A stretch of 64,000 nt of DNA from assembly GCF_010093595.1 (NCBI RefSeq), contig NW_022985446.1, positions 713,460 to 777,459 of the forward strand, in the 5' to 3' direction. Positions within the stretch are counted from its first letter, which is position 1. Each line of letters begins with the position of its first letter. The DNA is from Mytilinidion resinicola. Its lineage: Eukaryota > Ascomycota > Dothideomycetes > Mytilinidiales > Mytilinidiaceae. This document shows positions 34,481-47,054 of the stretch, one piece after another. The notes beneath the pieces are model-generated. The model saw only the letters and a list, made by a program, of their open reading frames with translations, was not told the DNA's origin and did not search any database. The position numbers and the translations under genes are program-made.

Positions 34481-34944
34481 GATCTAATCTGGTATAAAGA
34501 GTTTTTTCGGGTAGTCTTTCGTCCCCTGTATGTCTTTGTTGAAGCTACTTTTTGGATATTGTATGTTGCCGTTACGCAGTCTATCAAACGCCAGAAAGCA
34601 TAAGACTTCTCTCATTCAATAATATTGCATATCTTAGATATTGTAGACAGGTCGGTTCTCCCTCTAAACTTTATGCAGCACAGTATTAGGCGCATAGCTC
34701 AGGCAACGAGTAGAATTTGAATGAACAATGGTGACATCATTATTTATATGTAGTTGACTAGGTTCCACTTCTCTTACCCACGCTTATTTATGCTGCTCAA
34801 GCTTGTGCTTTCCGTCGAGTGTCCTACCGATGGCTAACACTTTAGTACGAGCAACGGCTTTTCACGTCATCCGGAATTGCAACCGGACAAATGAGCAAAC
34901 CTCAGTGCTAGATTCCGGTAATTGGGTACGCAGGACAACTCACA
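34481..34944. other. Intergenic, nothing recognised
   Basis: This holds the 3' flank of the kinase gene. It has AT-rich patches such as ATTCAATAATATTG near 34,615 but no convincing frame. Confidence 0.4.
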
Positions 34945-35307
34945 ATGGGTGGTAGGAGTGAAATTGTAAATTTATCGAACACGGTCTTACTTCCAAGCAC
35001 CTTCCAGGAATACACTACCGCGGAGTTTGCCGCTCTCAAAGAATACCAGAAAGACTGGAATGCGATCTCACTACCTTCGCTTACACCCACGCCGTCGCTT
35101 ACACTACTACCATCACCACCGCCACGTACAGCGCTAATGACTTTAGAACGAGCAGCTACGATAACGCGAGACTCACACAGGTATCTTCGGGAAGCGGATA
35201 ATGATACTAAAGAGAAAGAATTGACCGCACATACCAAGGATGAGATATCCATAAGCATCATACCATCACATCGAACACATATAAAGTTTTTTTTAATATT
35301 ATCCTGA
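34945..35307 (+). CDS. Hypothetical protein, uncertain
   Basis: The 120-codon frame starts at an ATG in a CACAATGG context. The product has a charged N-terminal part (EYTTAEFAALKEYQKDW), a Ser/Thr/Pro-rich middle with PTPSLTLLPSPPP, and a charged helical part (LERAATITRDSHRYLREADN). It stops in a T-rich tract that looks like the end of an intron. Just after it, ATTTTTGTAG is followed by a coding-like AAINAALDLLTLFSENI and a stop, so the real gene may be spliced; I found no donor that joins the two in frame. No family recognised. The overlapping minus-strand frame is considered a shadow. Confidence 0.3.
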   Translation: MGGRSEIVNLSNTVLLPSTFQEYTTAEFAALKEYQKDWNAISLPSLTPTPSLTLLPSPPPRTALMTLERAATITRDSHRYLREADNDTKEKELTAHTKDEISISIIPSHRTHIKFFLILS

Positions 35308-35494
35308 TTTTTGTAGGCAGCAATCAACGCTGCGCTAGATCTACTCACATTGTTTTCGGAGAACATTTGATACCCTCTCCTTTCCAAAACAAACGCCTGA
35401 ACGCCTTAACACCTCAATGCCGTATCGCTATCCTACAACTTTGGACTATCATGCTTTAGCAATGCACGAGCTTCTTTCATTCGGTGCTCAAGAC

Positions 35495-36716
35495 TCAGGA
35501 CTCATCAGTCTTCGGCCTCTTTGCAATCAGTTCGGCCACCCATGGACCGACCTCATCGATAGCTCGCATTGGCTCGCCACGATACATCTGCAGGTATTTT
35601 GCAACTCAGCTGGAGTGATCGAGTTTTTAGGGATCTGCTCCGCGAAGCGCTTCGCCAACGGCTCGATTTCTTGTTTCGAAATAACGCCATCACGAGCCAC
35701 GAGCCTAGCGACCAAGCGCTTGTAGATTGCCGCGGAGGGTTGCGCGATATGGCTGAAATAGATCTGGCGATATATTCGGCCAGGGCGGGTAAGGGCGTCG
35801 TCGAGGGCTTCGGGGCAGTTGCTTCTCATGATCAGCGGCCGGTTCTCCGGCGCTGCGTTGCCGTCGATTGCATTTAGGAGTCCACTAAGAGTGAGCTTAG
35901 CGGAGTTGTTACCCTTCTTCGCATTTTCGTGGGTAATGCCTGCACTGTCGACGTCTTCGAGCACGACGACGCAGGGGCCCTCGAGGTTCCCAAATGCTTC
36001 GAGAAGGGCATTGTCATTCACAGCTGAAAGGCTGATCAGACGCAGATCGTATTTGAGATAGCCGGCTAATGCGAAACCTGAAACTCGTCTTTCCTGTGCC
36101 AGCCGGACCCCATAGAAGATAGCCCCGACGGTAGGGGATGCTGTTATCAGCATAGAACCGTTTTGTTTTAGTGTCGAAGAATTCTTCTGCGTCCTTGAGA
36201 ATATCTTCTTTGATTGCTTGATCCATGTAAGTGGTATCCAAAGAGCGGATTGGCTTATCGGTGACATTCCAGGATGTTCCTGACTTGTCGTTGAGAGTGT
36301 ATACACCGATGTCCGTATTATGCTTCCTTATTATAAAGACCTCCACAGTAGCGAAGGAATGTCTTGATAGGGTCGGTGGAAAAAGCGAGAGTGCTGATGA
36401 CCATAGCCTCTGAACCCGTGTATCCTGCTTTAGTATCGACGGTACATGTGAAGTACCGTTTACAGAACCAGAACGTGTAATCGCCCGAGGCTGGTTTCAT
36501 GACGACACCATGTCCACCACCCATTGTACCTATGGTAGCCAGGCTGGAGCGTGTGCCTTTGCGGATAACGTTCGCCGTTAGCCACTCCATCACAGCTTTG
36601 TGGAGCATCGTGTTTTCGGCGACGACTACGCGTGCTTTCACAAAGGAAGAGAGCAGCCCTCTGTAGTATGGGATAGATGGTGCTATCGCGTGGTAAGTAA
36701 AGTACAATGGCATCAA
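35495..36716 (-). pseudogene. BCS1-like AAA ATPase, broken by three frameshifts
   Basis: Four pieces in changing frames add up to a BCS1-type protein. An N-terminal BCS1-like region (36716 to about 36330) ends FLRYCGGLYNKE. Next comes IPYRRGYLLWGPAGTGKTSF with Walker A (about 36346-36080). Then FALAGYLKYDLRLISL, Walker B VVVLEDVD, a sensor-1-like RSN and DALTRPGRI lead to TPAELQ (about 36070-35600). The tail YLQMYRGEPMRAIDEVGPWV ends at a TGA at 35495-35497. BCS1 is a mitochondrial inner-membrane AAA protein needed for Rieske protein assembly; fungi also have many BCS1-like paralogues of unknown role, which this resembles more. The shifts lie near 36330, at about 36075 (one extra A after GTGKTSF) and near 35600 (one A missing in AAAA). 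Composition is not RIP-like. True decay or indel errors are both possible. Confidence 0.7.
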
Positions 36717-37598
36717 CTTGATGATATTGACCTTGCCTTTTTGTTAAGCGTTCCAGCATGGGCTGCATGAACGCTACGACGGGGATCGCCGCGATAACCT
36801 TCTGTGCCTCATCCTGAGACCACCAGTGCTTTGGGTGAGGGATATGTTCTCCGATGGAACCTCTGATGGAGTTTGATGAGCCACTGATCTAAGTGGAAGT
36901 TGAAAAGGAATTTGGAGCTCAACAATGGCTTGAAAAGTGTTTTGGTTTTGCAAAGGTTGAACTTTTCCGTTTTGCTTATCCAGAAGACTGGTATGATGTT
37001 GGGAATTAGTAGATGTGTACTCTTTTTATGCATTGTCCTCACACTGTTAAATCCTGTTCAAGAAGACTTGGGCCATTATTGTGTCTAATCTATGGTGTAG
37101 GCACCATTCCTTCACCATTGGATTTGCGCAAGGATCCAAGATTACCCGCTGTTACCTTTGTAAGATCATTCGCTACTGGCCATATAATCGAGCCATTTAT
37201 ATATCGCTACGCCCTGGATGAGGCTATCAACAAGGCAAACGCTTTCCGCAATTGCCAATAATCCGTTCCTGTTCTCCTTCATTCGCATAGAATATTTATC
37301 GCATGGTTGAAACGAAGATTCTGGACCTACATTCTGGGAGACATAGTTCGAACGCGAGGATACGTTATGATATCTAAGAGACTCAGGAATTTAAGTGGAT
37401 GGCGATCGCGGTTGTGGTCTAAAGGGTGTGATGAAGTCAGAGGAACATCGAAGCGCGCTAAGCCATTTTCGGTTGACCCCTGCAAGAGACGTCATAATGC
37501 GGTTTTCTTTCCTACGGCAAAGTGACCACCACAATTGCAAATTCCCATACTCTCGTTCAAACTCTCAAGCTCTCGATTTCGCTTCAAGTGCTGTCACC
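36717..37598. other. Intergenic, nothing recognised
   Basis: This may include the decayed 5' end of the BCS1-like gene (minus strand, to about 37,040) and the upstream region of the dehydrogenase. No frame here has a recognisable product. Confidence 0.4.
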
Positions 37599-38730
37599 AT
37601 GGTCCAAACATCAGATCTGAAAGTGTCGAACCTGTTTTCCGTGCAGGACTATGTCTGCGTCGTGACTGGAGGCGGAACGGGAATTGGTCTGATGGCGGCG
37701 CAGGCTCTCGCAGCGAATGGTAGGCTTCGAGGCTCCTTTGGGTGGTCTGAGGTGAATGGCTAATCGTTGAATATAGGCGCCAAGGTGTACATTATTGGAC
37801 GACGTTAGTATCGGCAGACGACAGCCGCATGGTAACGGAGCTGACAATCGCCTCTAGGATTGGAAGCTTTGGAGAAAGCAGCCAGATTTCACGAGCCTGA
37901 TCAAGGAAAGATCATCCCGTACGATCGTCTTGCTATCGTTGTTGTAGGCCGATCGCTGATGTATGCAGACTTGCTTGCGATGTGACGAAGAAAGAGGACC
38001 TGGCCAAACTGTACGAAGAGATCTCGAGGAAGGAGAAATACATAAACCTTCTCAGTACGTGCCTTCTCTTCTCTTCACTTCCTTGAGCTCACGATAGTAG
38101 TCTGTGCCGCGGGCATATCGGGTACCAAGGCCGAGCCAAATGAAGAGTCCGCATCCAGCATGAAAGAGAAGCTGTGGAAGGAGGAGACATTCGAGCAATG
38201 GAACGAGACGTACAACACGGATGTGACCTCGGTATACTTCACGACTGTGGCATTCCTACCGCTCCTCCAGGCAGGCTCCGAGTCACATGGCCATCTCTCA
38301 GCGTCGGTAATCGTCATCTCCAGCATGAGTGGCATTATGCGGCATGCCCAGGGTCACTTCTCATACAACGCAGCCAAAGGCGGCACGGTCCATCTGACCA
38401 AGCTCATGAGCGCCGAGTTCCAGAAGTTGAGGATCAGAGTCAACAGTATCGCTCCCGGCTACTTCCCCAGCGAGATGACCACAAAGTCGAGTGGCAAAGA
38501 CCAGAAGAGCGAGTTGCCAGATGCGACAGTCCAGGAGAAAGGACATGTCCCGGCCCAGAGGGCGGGCAGCGATGAGGAGATGGCGCAGACTGTGGTAAGC
38601 ATATACCCATGCATCCTACAAAGCCAGAAGCTAACGCATTGTGAAGCTCTTTCTGACGAAGAATGCGTATGTGAACGGCGAAATCATTGCCGTTGATGGA
38701 GGTGTTCTGAATGTTGTGGCTGGAAAGTAG
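37599..38730 (+). CDS. Short-chain dehydrogenase/reductase (SDR), classical type
   Basis: Six exons (37599-37719, 37777-37803, 37858-37918, 37969-38054, 38098-38594, 38647-38730) join in frame to 291 residues, the usual SDR length. Introns are 43-57 bp. The start ATG sits in CACCATGG. The N-terminal NAD(P)-binding motif is TGGGTGIG (after VCVVT). GAKVYIIGRR follows the first beta-alpha unit and suits an NADP-type Arg. The catalytic set is Ser in VISSMSG and Y-x-x-x-K in YNAAK; CAAG replaces the common NNAG. The C-terminus NGEIIAVDGG is typical of this family, which reduces or oxidises carbonyl/alcohol groups with NAD(P)H. Substrate cannot be inferred. The 23-residue first beta-strand extension has no signal peptide, so it is probably cytosolic. 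No biosynthetic neighbours suggest a pathway. Confidence 0.9.
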
Positions 38731-39527
38731 GGGGCAGCTTTGCGTTGGTCGAGGCTCTGGAGCAACGAATAACCACGTACTTCTTGAGAGTCGAATGAGG
38801 AGAACCATTAGAGAAGAGAATCACACTTGTAACATAGAGATGGCGAACAATGGCGCCGTTGATCTCAGTCGGCAGTATGCACGTGACCAGGCGAAATTAG
38901 GCTGAAAATAGAACTCTTACGACCCGGGATCCGGGTTTGATCGCGACAGGTGAGAGACGTGGTATCTGAAACACTCCCGTATCCAATGAAGCCGTGCAGG
39001 TCTCTCAGCGTTGGTGAGTACCCAGAAAGTCGTTAATGGCCGACGACGTTCCCGAGCCGGTGCTTTCGACGCAAGCCACAGCGACCCAAATGTTGGCCTC
39101 GGGCAGCAAACCGCCTGCGACAGCATTCACCCTTTCCTCCATTGCCCACTGCGTCTCCGTCCTTCGCCCTGCGACAATCATCCAGACCTCGACGGCACCC
39201 GTGTCAGCCTTATGCAGAGCTCGAAGGACGCCCGGCAATCGGCGCGTGCATGGATCGGTCCGCAGTCGCGTGCAATCAACCCGTAACAAATTTCCAGCCC
39301 GGATCCCTACGACACAACGCCTATATCGCCTATAGCACGTCTCAACCTCTCAAGACCGCCGCGGCGGGGTCTTTCTGAGCACCACACCGCACGCCCGCAG
39401 AGTGCTATGCAGCCCTTGCGGCATCATCTCCATATCGAATCCTCGAGACGCCGGCCGCCGTTGTCGACCTCCCCGAGAGTCACGCTGCGTCATAGCCTGC
39501 TCTGGGCAGCACCGAATTGGGCCCACG
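38731..39527. promoter_or_regulatory. Upstream region of sepH, no gene
   Basis: Short overlapping frames on both strands look like chance frames in moderately GC-rich DNA. This segment should hold the sepH promoter and 5' UTR. No specific element recognised. Confidence 0.4.
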
Positions 39528-42500
39528 ATGGTCTCCCATCCGCCCGACAGGCCGAGGAGTGGCAAGCAGGCGGGCCAGGCGGGATATGGGAGTGGGAGTG
39601 GAACACCCGCACAATCGAGGGCAGCAAAGCCGGTTTCGGCTCCGCCGAGTAGAGATGGGCACGCTCAAAGGGCAGCACAGGAGGTGGCAGGCTTGAAAGA
39701 TTACGTATGTGGACTTAGGGAATTACTGAGGTCCTGCAATGTACATTGGCTAATGCTTTGGGTTGTGCAGCAATTGGGCGATTGCTTAGGCAAAGGGGCC
39801 TTCGGATCTGTATATCGAGCGCTAAACTGGGGAACGGGTGAGACGGTGGCAGTCAAGCAGGTCCGGATGGAAAATCTGCCAAAGAGCGAGCTGAAGACTA
39901 TTATGGTATGGAAATTATGCCCAGTGGTTATGAATTATTTGCTAATATACTGTCCAGATCGAAATCGATCTCTTGAAAAACCTCAACGTGCGCCCTCAAA
40001 CCGCATAACCCCTTTTCCATACAACTGCTGATCCTTCAAAAAGCACCCGAATATTGTCAAATATCATGGTTTCGTCAAGGCTACGGATGCTCTCTATATT
40101 ATCCTGGAGTATGATAGATCTTTATGCGTTCTTTAGGCCCGCGGCTAATAAAATATGCTAGATACTGCGAAAACGGCTCCCTACACTCAATCTGCAAGAA
40201 TTTCGGAAAGTTTCCGGAGAACTTGGTAGCCCTATACATGTCCCAGGTTTTGCACGGACTCCTCTACCTCCACGAGCAGGGTGTCATCCACAGGGATATC
40301 AAGGGTGCCAACATTCTGACTACCAAGGAAGGTCTGGTAAAGCTGGCAGACTTTGGCGTTGCCACAAAAGCATCTGGACTAGACGAATCGAGCGTTGTGG
40401 GAACCCCGTACTGGATGGCACCAGAAGTCATAGAGCTTTCAGGCGCGACAACATCGTCCGATATTTGGAGTTTAGGATGCACAGTCATCGAATTAATCGA
40501 AGGCAAACCGCCGTATCATAAGCTCCAACCAATGCAGGCCCTATTTCGAATAGTCAACGACGAGCATCCCCCTATCCCAGGCAGTGCCTCTCCGGTATGT
40601 GAATGACATGATGTGGCCATTAACCACATGCTTACTTTCATCCCAGGCTGTACGAGACTTCCTTATGCAATGCTTTCAGAAGAATCCAAACCTCCGGATA
40701 TCTGCCAAACGATTACTGAAGCATCCCTGGATTTTGAGCGCGAAGAGAACTGTAGCTGCGGTTCCCGCTAAACCAACCGAGTACGACGAAGCTGTGAAGA
40801 GTGTTCAGGAGTGGAACGAAGCCTTGAGGTCGCCGAACAACGGCTCGATTCGCCGGGCATCTCGGCCACTCTCCTCAAGTCTTGGTACCACCAAGAAAAG
40901 CCCACCGCCTCAATTGAAGACGCCCGCTGTGGCCAAGGGCGGATTAAATGTTGCAAAGTCACGACCTAATGCGGACTTCTACCGTTCACCAGATGTTGAT
41001 ACGAACGACAACTGGGATGACGACTTTGTCTCCTCCATCAGCCCCAGTGCCCTTCACCTGCCTCATCTCCGCCCTCACGACAACTTTGCTGGCTTACTTT
41101 CTTCGGAACGCCTCAAATCCTTCGCAACCTTTGAGTCAGTGACCGAGGAGCCTATGAGTTTTGGTGACAACAATGCCACCGTCAACGGGCCGCTTCAATT
41201 CACGGCGGACGACCACTTTGATGACATGGAGACGGTCCGAGCGCCGACCCCCGTGAAGAAGAAGCGTTCTAGTTCCAAGCCACAACCTCCTACTTCTAGG
41301 TCCTCGTCCCAGCAACTCGACACGGAGCCCAAGACAGCCATTCTTCGTGGTATCCCCAAAGCAAACCAACTAGCGAAAGGGAAGGTAGCAACTCTAGCAA
41401 GGCCTTCAGCTCTCTTCAGAGAGAACTCTGTCGAGGACTACTCGGACCTCATTGCAGCCGACGAGTCTGCTTTTGAAAGGAAGTTGCAAGCCATGCAGGT
41501 ATGAGCGGAAGATTTTTATGGTTGTCTCCACCCGCTAACTGGATTAGGCCAACCCTGCAGAATCCTTCTCTCCTCGCCTATTCCATCCCTCTGATCTTAA
41601 GACAGCTCCACGTTCAACGCTTAATGCGAAGAAGGGCGGGAGTATGCGGCAACGCTCATCTTCCTATACATCGGAGCGCAAAGGCATGCAGCGATCGCAG
41701 TCTGAGATCGAAATTCAAAAGTACGCCGAAGATGACAAGGAAGACTTCTCGGACATCTTCGGTCACGATGGAGCTAGTCTACCGAAAGCGGATAGTGACA
41801 GTGGGTCCGATCAGAACAGCTTGGCTATGATTACCTCCAAGATGTCTTCGTCATTTATCATTACAGATGAAGACGAGTCCGATCCTTTTGCCAACCTAGA
41901 GGAAGGCCTTGAAAATGTCAACCTTGAAAGCAATGTCGCCCGTGATAGGGATGATCGATTAGCCAAGCTTACAGAAAGCCTGGTCGGCGCTCTCAAGACC
42001 ACACAACCATATGATGTTCTTCTAGACATCGCTGATCAACTTGTGAGTATATTTATTTGTATCTCGGGCGACTAGAGCTGACACAATGCAGATACAAGTA
42101 CTCTTCGAGTCTCCGGAAAAGAGGGCAATCGTTCTACGGTCACATGGCATGCTGCCTCTTCTCGAGATACTCGGTACGGACCAACCAAGAGATGTCGTTT
42201 TGCGGCTTTTACGCATCGTCAACATGGTATGATCATTGCTAAGTCATATAAAGTAATGTTTTCTAATAATTTGTTAGATCATTCTAGACGATGCTGAGGC
42301 CCAGGAGAGTTTGTCTTTCCTGGGAGGAATCCCTATCATCTCCAACTTCGCCTACAAGAAGTACCCGAGCGAGATCCGCAAAGAGGCTGCCGCCTTCGTT
42401 CGGCAAATGTATCAGACATCTACCCTGACATTACAGATGTTCATTGGTTGTGGTGGCATCAATGTCCTAGTCGAGTTTCTCGAAGAGGATATTGATACTG

Positions 42501-44430
42501 ACCGTGACCTTGTCTTGATTGGCGTTAATGGCGTGTGGAGCGTGTTTGAGCTTCAGGTTAGTTTTAGCTCTTACACATTCTATGAGTTCTTTACTGACCG
42601 CCAAATCTCTAGGGACCAACACCCAAAAATGATTTCTGTCGCATATTTTCGAGAAGTTCAGTACTATACCCCCTTTCGCTTGTACTCAATCGCGTTCTGG
42701 ACGAACGAGATGAGCTGTCGGAGCTTATCGAAGGTCGCATTGTCAACATTTTCCTCATCTTTTCGCAAGCCGAAAGCCACGTCAAGGACCTCGTGGCTGA
42801 TCGAATGATATTGAAACGTGAGACATCTTTATTACTATAGTAACCAGGTGCTAACTGCATTTAGGTGTTCTGAAGGATCTTCGCAAGATGTCTCCAAACC
42901 ACCAGGTCACAATGCTCAAGTTCATCAAAAATCTCTCTATGCTGTCATCCACCCACGAAGCATTGCAGAATTCCAACGCCATCGACGTCCTTACTGATCT
43001 GCTTCGGTCCTCAAAGAAGCTTCCTTTGTTTCGTGAGATCTCAAATCAAATCCTCAACACAATGTACAACTTATGTCGCCACAACCGCTCACGCCAAGAA
43101 GAAGCAGCGCTGAACGATGTTATTCCAATTCTCAAGGATATTGTTCAAACAGAATGGCCACTAAAGGAGTTCGCCCTACCAATATTGTGCGAGCTTGCAC
43201 ATTCTGGCAAGGTGGCCAGAAAGAAGCTTTGGGAGAATCGTGGCTTGCAGTTCTACATCAGCATGCTTGCTGACCGGAACTGGCAAGTCACGGCTCTCGA
43301 CGCCATCTTCATTTGGTTCGTAATCTCACCCATACAAAATCCCTACATCCAGCTGACCACTTTATAGGCTTCAAGAAGAAACAGCCAGGGTGGAGGCATA
43401 TCTTTTAACGTCAAACTTCTCGAGGGCTATTATCGACGCTTACACGTCCCCCGACACTTCACAAAACTCCTTTGAGTCCATGCTAGAACCACTGCAGAAA
43501 CTCACCCGTCTCTCTCCTCACATCGCCGCCTCCCTCGCTGTGCCCGAGATCTTCACCCGCACAGTCCAAAAGCTAGGCCACAAAGACGCCGTCGCGCGTC
43601 TCAACCTTCTCCGAATCCTCCGCACTATCTGCGATGCCACAGACGAAGCATGCGGTCTTATCAAACGCTTCGGCGTCTACAACACTGTGTGTCACCTCGC
43701 CGAGAAAGACCCCGCCATCCTCGTCCGTCAAATGGCGGAAGAGCTCGTTCGCGCCTGCGACAACAATGAGAACCTCGGCCGCGTTTCTTCTTCCCGCCGA
43801 AGCGGCCTTTCACGTCCACCATCCGGAGGCCGCTCCACCAACGGTTCTACTAACGGTGTATCCATGACGCCGCCGACTCCATCGCTCATTCACAGCGCCA
43901 GCATGCCACCGGCACCCAGCACACGCGACCGACACGCGCGAGCGCAGGGCGCGGTAGGTCTCGAAGGCGGGCTGAACAGCCTCTCGCTCTTAGACAGTAC
44001 GACTACGCCTGCCGCGCTCACCCGCGCTTCGACGTCCATCACGGCGCGCACACCAGGCTATAGACCTGCGAGCCGAGACAGCACGAGCAGCACCTCTAGC
44101 ATCCTCACTGCTAATGGAAATGGCGCTACTCAAGGCGGCAGTAGCGGTAGCAGTGGGAGTAGCACGAAGAGCCGGCTGCCGCGGACGAAGTTTGGGCGAA
44201 TGAGTCTGGCGGGTGGAGCAGCGAGCGGCGCATCGAGTATAGGGACGGCGGGTGGCAGACGGGACAGAGACAGAGATCGAGTGGATGAGAGAGGGCCGGA
44301 GGGCTTGCCGGAAAACTCGACGCCGACACAGCCCAGCGTCCCCAGCAAGCTGACGGTTGTCAGGAGGCGGAGGCAGACGAGTGGGGGCGAGGGGTTTGGG
44401 AGGGGTGCTGGTGGGAGGAGTTTGTCGTAG
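39528..44430 (+). CDS. sepH: Septation-initiation kinase SepH (Cdc7/Ste11-like family), full length
   Basis: Twelve exons join in frame to 1,439 codons: 39528-39704, 39771-39905, 39958-39987, 40044-40108, 40162-40594, 40647-41498, 41548-42042, 42092-42226, 42278-42556, 42613-42817, 42865-43315 and 43368-44430; introns are 47-66 bp. SepH (S. pombe Cdc7) is the central kinase of the septation initiation network, acting at spindle pole bodies to allow septum formation. The kinase domain starts at about residue 60: GKGAFG (66-71), AVK with K88, CENGSLH, HRD (179-181), DFG (199-201), GTPYWMAPE to 224 and DIWSLGC. Then comes a disordered Ser/Pro/basic region (about 330-620). From about 620 to 1,140 is a helical, ARM-like repeat region, then a low-complexity Ser/Gly/Thr tail. 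The start fits the short MVS N-terminus of Aspergillus SepH as I recall it. It is intact; no neighbour is functionally linked. Confidence 0.95.
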
Positions 44431-46441
44431 CTTTGGGATGAGATAGGACGGGATGGGAGACGGTGCTGCTGAGCTACCACCCTGCCTTTCTAACGATGGT
44501 GTCATTGGCGTTATTTGGGGTTTTTATTCAGTAGTAGCTGGTAATCAGCTGTCTGCTGTCTTTCGTTTTGCCTACGAGGTTTAGCTTTGAGCATCGTTTC
44601 GATCGAGACAAGGGTTTCTTGCGCGGGGGATTATGGGGCCACGAGCATATTTAGAGGTGGGGCTGGGCGGGTGGCATTTGCATAGCTTTGGCGTTTTTGG
44701 GATGAGGCCTTGGGTCATGGTAGTTGATACAATGCATGGGTTCTTTGGGAACTTCTGTCTATCATTGCTACCTGAGAAATGTGAAGTCGACGTGACCTTT
44801 CGGTGTAATGAGAGCTTCATGCTATGCTGACCCAGAAAGGTATACCTAGTGACTGGTGGTGGTGAACGAAGCAATGGGCTATGGCATACATTTTGAGCCC
44901 CTGAGACGCCCCTGAACGCACCCGGGATGGATCTAGAAAGCTATCGAAGGTGCCATTGGAAGATGTCTTTGGGAAGTGAATTTTGAAATGTTCTATGGTG
45001 TTTTGCGTCTTTTCGTGCCTGTGAATGCTCTGCCAGCGTGCAAATAGCTATGTAGTCCTATTTGCAGCGTTCAAGCCCAGCCAAGAGCGAAAAGGGGTAA
45101 ATTTGATCCTTGCAGAACGCTCTCTAGGAATTGCTAGCTGCTTGATGTGTTCAATTGTGACCAACATGGTGTTGTGTGGACTTCCGCGGCGGCTCGCAAC
45201 GCCTCTCCGCCGCGCTGGAGCTGCGCTGAACGCGCCCCCTGATTCTGCAGTCCTCGGGGTAGATATTGAGGAGTAGGCTGGTCTGACGCCCATTTCGGGA
45301 TTTTCAAGCTTCTGCACAGCGGCTCTGGTGCGTCTTTGTGGTGTTTTGCGTGTGTTGATGGCCCGCAAACGCTCCTCCGCCCGCCGTCCGCAAAAACCTC
45401 ATGTCCACACCAGATTTCTGACCCTCAGATCTGGGTATCGCGCAGAATGATGCCACCGGGTGTGAAATGACCTTCAAGGCTCTCGCAGGCCATATCCAGC
45501 GCCCTCTGTCTCCTCTCTGCGCGTTGTAGCAGCTTGTCAGCGCTGCTCGCGCCGCGTCCAGCCCGGCCTCACGCTCACCACCAGATCTCAAAGCCTCACA
45601 CCCTCACACTGCACAGCGAGCCTCCTCCCTCCCTCTCTTGAGCTTGCAGACCTTCCCGGCCCCATATCAAGCCCTCCAGCGCCCTCCTCAGCCTTCTCCC
45701 AGCATCCTCCGACTGCCCACCCCCCCGAGGCGTCTGCCCAGCGCCCCAACACTTCCGTGGCCGCCCCAGCCCCTCCGCCCGCCTGACGCACCCCGTGGCG
45801 TGATTCTCTCACCCGCCGCCCACATATCAGCCTGTTGAGCGCCACCCTGGCCCTCTTGACGTGTTGGCAGTCTTCCTTCCCGCCGCAAACGGCATAGACC
45901 AGGTTCCAGAGCTCGGTTCACGCCGGCGCTGGGGAGGGGCCTATCTCCCCTGACCCTACGGATCGACACAGGAGCGGCGAACGGGTGGGGCATTGGGGGA
46001 AGTGGCGAGGCTCGTCTGCCCTGATGGGGTATCATGCAGGTAGATCAGGTACGGTGGGCCGATTTTGGAGGTGCACGGGGTGGCAGCGCCTGGGAGAGGC
46101 TGAATTGGGGCATACGGTGCATCGTGAGGCCTTGAGATACATCTTGAGCTGGTGAGAGCGGTGGGCTAGAGCTGTTCATAGCTTTTCGAGGCCCTTCGAG
46201 CTGGTAGAGGCTGTAGCAGCGCTGCAGCTCAGGAGCGGCCGTTCGAGGGTGATATCAGATAGAATCCAGTTGCAGGTTCATATCGTGATGTCCCAGACCT
46301 CGCCCTCCTTCTCTCTGCGGACCAGGGGGCTTTCTTGGCCGGTCTATCAGGTGGAGTGGGGCCTCTGGAACTGTTGAGCCCGGCCGCAGCAGGCAGACGT
46401 GAAGGTGGTGATGCGCGGGGCCCCCAACGGATCGGCGCTAG
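44431..46441. other. 2 kb GC-rich intergenic region, no gene recognised
   Basis: Several overlapping frames on both strands are rich in Pro, Arg and Ala and look like consequences of GC-rich composition, with no conserved motif. The sequence is not RIPed. It could carry regulatory or non-coding RNA sequence for the gene at 46562, but I see nothing specific. Confidence 0.4.
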
Positions 46442-46449
46442 TGGCAGGC

Positions 46450-46561
46450 TCAGGTATAAGTAGACGGCCTCCCCCCAGTTTTTGAGCGGTGTCCGGCAGC
46501 TTCAGCACACACAGCATCACTGGTCCAGCCTTAACAGTCTACCCACCACCCACCACCCACC
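46450..46561 (+). promoter_or_regulatory. Candidate core promoter and leader
   Basis: GGTATAAGTAG at about 46452 resembles a TATA box. A pyrimidine-rich tract, then CAGCACACACAGCATC, and a leader of CCACCACCCA repeats lead to an ATG in a CACCATGG context at 46562. The arrangement resembles that of well-expressed fungal genes. Confidence 0.4.
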
Positions 46562-47054
46562 ATGGCCCGCCCTCGTACGTCTTCTTCCTTCTCTTCCTCT
46601 TCTTCCTCCCCTTCCACTGTTCCTGACTGACTTTCGACGTAGCGCGCCGCAAGAACCCGGAGCCGCCCGGTAAGCCACTTTCTTTTCCTTTTCTACTACT
46701 CATCGGATCCCTTCTGTTCCTTCTCTTCACCATCCCCTCCTCTAGTTTACCCTCCTTCATCCCTTCTTGGCCCAGTAATCCTTCATTTGTTCCTTGTCCA
46801 TCCCCTTCAACATCTTCTCTTTTGACCCTTTCTTCCTCTTCATCACGTGATCTCCCCCTTTCTTCCAACATTACTGACTGGAAACAGCGTCGTCGGTGTC
46901 GCCCTCGGTGGCGGAGGAGCAGCGCCGCCGCTCCCCGGGCCCGTCTCCTGCCCCTGGCCGCGCTCTGCCCTCCCCGCCTCCCTCTCCCCCACCCGCGGCC
47001 AAGCCCGCTCCGTCTGCCGGCGCTGCCGGTGACAAGAACTCGGCCTCTGCCTAA
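46562..47054 (+). CDS. Small Pro/Ala/Ser-rich protein candidate
   Basis: Three exons (46562-46574, 46643-46669, 46888-47054) with good splice sites (GTACGT...GTAG; GTAAGC...CTGACTGGAAACAG) give 68 residues: MARPPRRKNPEPPASS, then an Arg/Ser/Pro/Ala-rich low-complexity chain ending GDKNSASA. The 218 bp second intron is long for this window. No domain, signal peptide or membrane segment is present. Further coding-like blocks follow downstream (SSGSAGAL near 47100, GTGSSPAVGSKS near 47260, and a Gly-rich then hydrophobic segment near 47455-47560), each bordered by splice-like sites. The true gene may therefore be longer with a different C-terminus. No family recognised. Confidence 0.4.

Noticed and set aside
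43990..44505. Long minus-strand frames opposite the 3' end of sepH
   Set aside because: They lie antisense to the GC-rich, low-complexity C-terminal coding region of sepH and are Arg/Pro/Ser-rich without motifs.
45304..46035. Minus-strand frames rich in Arg, Gly and Ala
   Set aside because: They show GC-driven open frames without recognisable domains, good starts or splice support.
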